Shown here: positions 33,424 through 33,769 of the stretch, piece by piece | Numbering within the stretch: position 1 is the stretch's first letter | Layout: each line of letters begins with the position of its first letter | Made by a program: the position numbers and the translations under genes | DNA from: Prorocentrum cordatum | Taxonomy: Eukaryota > Sar > Dinophyceae > Prorocentrales > Prorocentraceae | Assembly: GCA_963575745.1 (NCBI GenBank) | Contig: CAUYUJ010019897.1 | Location: 134,910-168,678, forward strand | Direction of reading: 5' to 3' | Length of the DNA: 33,769 nt | Notes under the pieces: generated by a model | Told to the model about the DNA's origin: nothing | What the model saw: only the letters and a program-made list of their open reading frames with translations | Databases searched by the model: none

Positions 33424-33769
33424 ACGGTAACAGGTGACCGGCATGTCTTTCTTTTACGCTCGCCCTCATCTCCCCTCTCAACCAGGCTTAACAATAGCGT
33501 TGCAGTGGACTATTGAGCTGAATCTATTTGCATGTGCATCTTTTATATTTACCGCAGGTATTGGCGCATAAAAAGCGAAAGCAATCATAACCATATAAAT
33601 GCTAGCCTGCCGTGTGAACTTTAGATGCTACTTTTAAACTCGTAACTGATTGAATGTTTACTTGAGCTCACGTTACATGTCTGAGAGACGTGGTGCTCGT
33701 GAACGTGGTTATGAGATATTTCGAATTCGGCAGTGTGACGATACTCACGCAGCCTGTCGCTTGATTTAA
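33424..33769. other. Retrotransposon 3' untranslated region, window end
   Basis: AT-richer sequence with no ORF. I looked for the start of a second LTR (TGTTAACATGC, or the DinoSL) and for a purine tract and found neither, so the 3' LTR is expected beyond the window. Confidence 0.6.

Larger units (their letters stand above)
23236..33769 (+). mobile_element. Ty1/copia-order LTR retrotransposon with third ORF, 3' end outside window
   Basis: The order is Gag - aspartic protease - integrase - reverse transcriptase - RNase H; integrase before RT is the copia order. An inferred 5' LTR with a DinoSL, a Met-tRNA-type primer binding site, a probable -1 frameshift signal, one stop in integrase and an additional 861-aa ORF complete it. 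No 3' LTR or polypurine tract is seen before the window ends. At more than 10.5 kb it is about twice the usual copia length. The A/G-rich composition of gag-pol differs sharply from the GC-rich flanks, as expected for an insertion. Confidence 0.92.

Noticed and set aside
33424-33769. 3' LTR of the retrotransposon
   Set aside because: No match to the inferred 5' LTR or to the DinoSL is visible, so it must lie beyond the window.
1-33769. CRISPR arrays, rRNA or tRNA genes
   Set aside because: The direct repeats are contiguous satellites without spacers, and no A/B-box or rRNA-like segment was recognised by eye.

Overview
The window is nuclear DNA of a dinoflagellate. The evidence is: (i) 21 of the 22 bases of the dinoflagellate spliced leader (DinoSL) at 23280-23300; (ii) exons of an alveolin (VPQV/VEKIV-type repeats); (iii) short exons in very long introns, with GC and GA 5' splice sites as well as GT; (iv) introns filled with terminal-inverted-repeat (TIR) elements of the 'introner' type. 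The genus cannot be told from the sequence.

Layout. 1 to about 6.8 kb: three exon-like segments of an alveolin (cortical membrane skeleton) gene on the + strand, separated by kilobases of trinucleotide arrays, minisatellites and MITEs. 6.8-10.4 kb: no gene recognised; it holds a 146-bp MITE, a 200-bp palindromic element, a long CTC array and diverged tandem repeats. 10398-20805: a 12-exon + strand gene that joins into one uninterrupted frame of about 645 residues with SPX, VTC polyphosphate-polymerase and DUF202 membrane domains, a VTC4-type polyphosphate synthase. Its introns hold several introner-like elements, and its last codons and stop come from a repeat arm. 20968-22440: a 73-bp satellite in two blocks (16 units) around a GCTGAG minisatellite. 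22441-23235: about 800 bp of GGA-type repeat. 23236 to the window end: a large Ty1/copia-order LTR retrotransposon (more than 10.5 kb, 3' end outside the window).

The retrotransposon is the most unusual part. Its inferred 5' LTR contains the DinoSL, ends in CA and abuts a primer binding site that would fit an initiator-Met tRNA. Gag-protease (869 aa) is followed in the -1 frame by integrase-RT-RNase H. The pol frame opens at a G GGT TTT slippery heptamer with a stem-loop six bases downstream. Pol carries one in-frame TGA in the integrase core and a cysteine/FEHP module between integrase and RT. A third 861-aa ORF overlaps the end of pol in the env position; it has a coiled coil, a proline-rich linker and a possible RRM-like segment, but no membrane segment. 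Together these suggest an element whose RNA is trans-spliced by its host and which has copied the leader into its own LTR.

The exon joins are my own reading of splice sites and family conservation. No transcript evidence was available.
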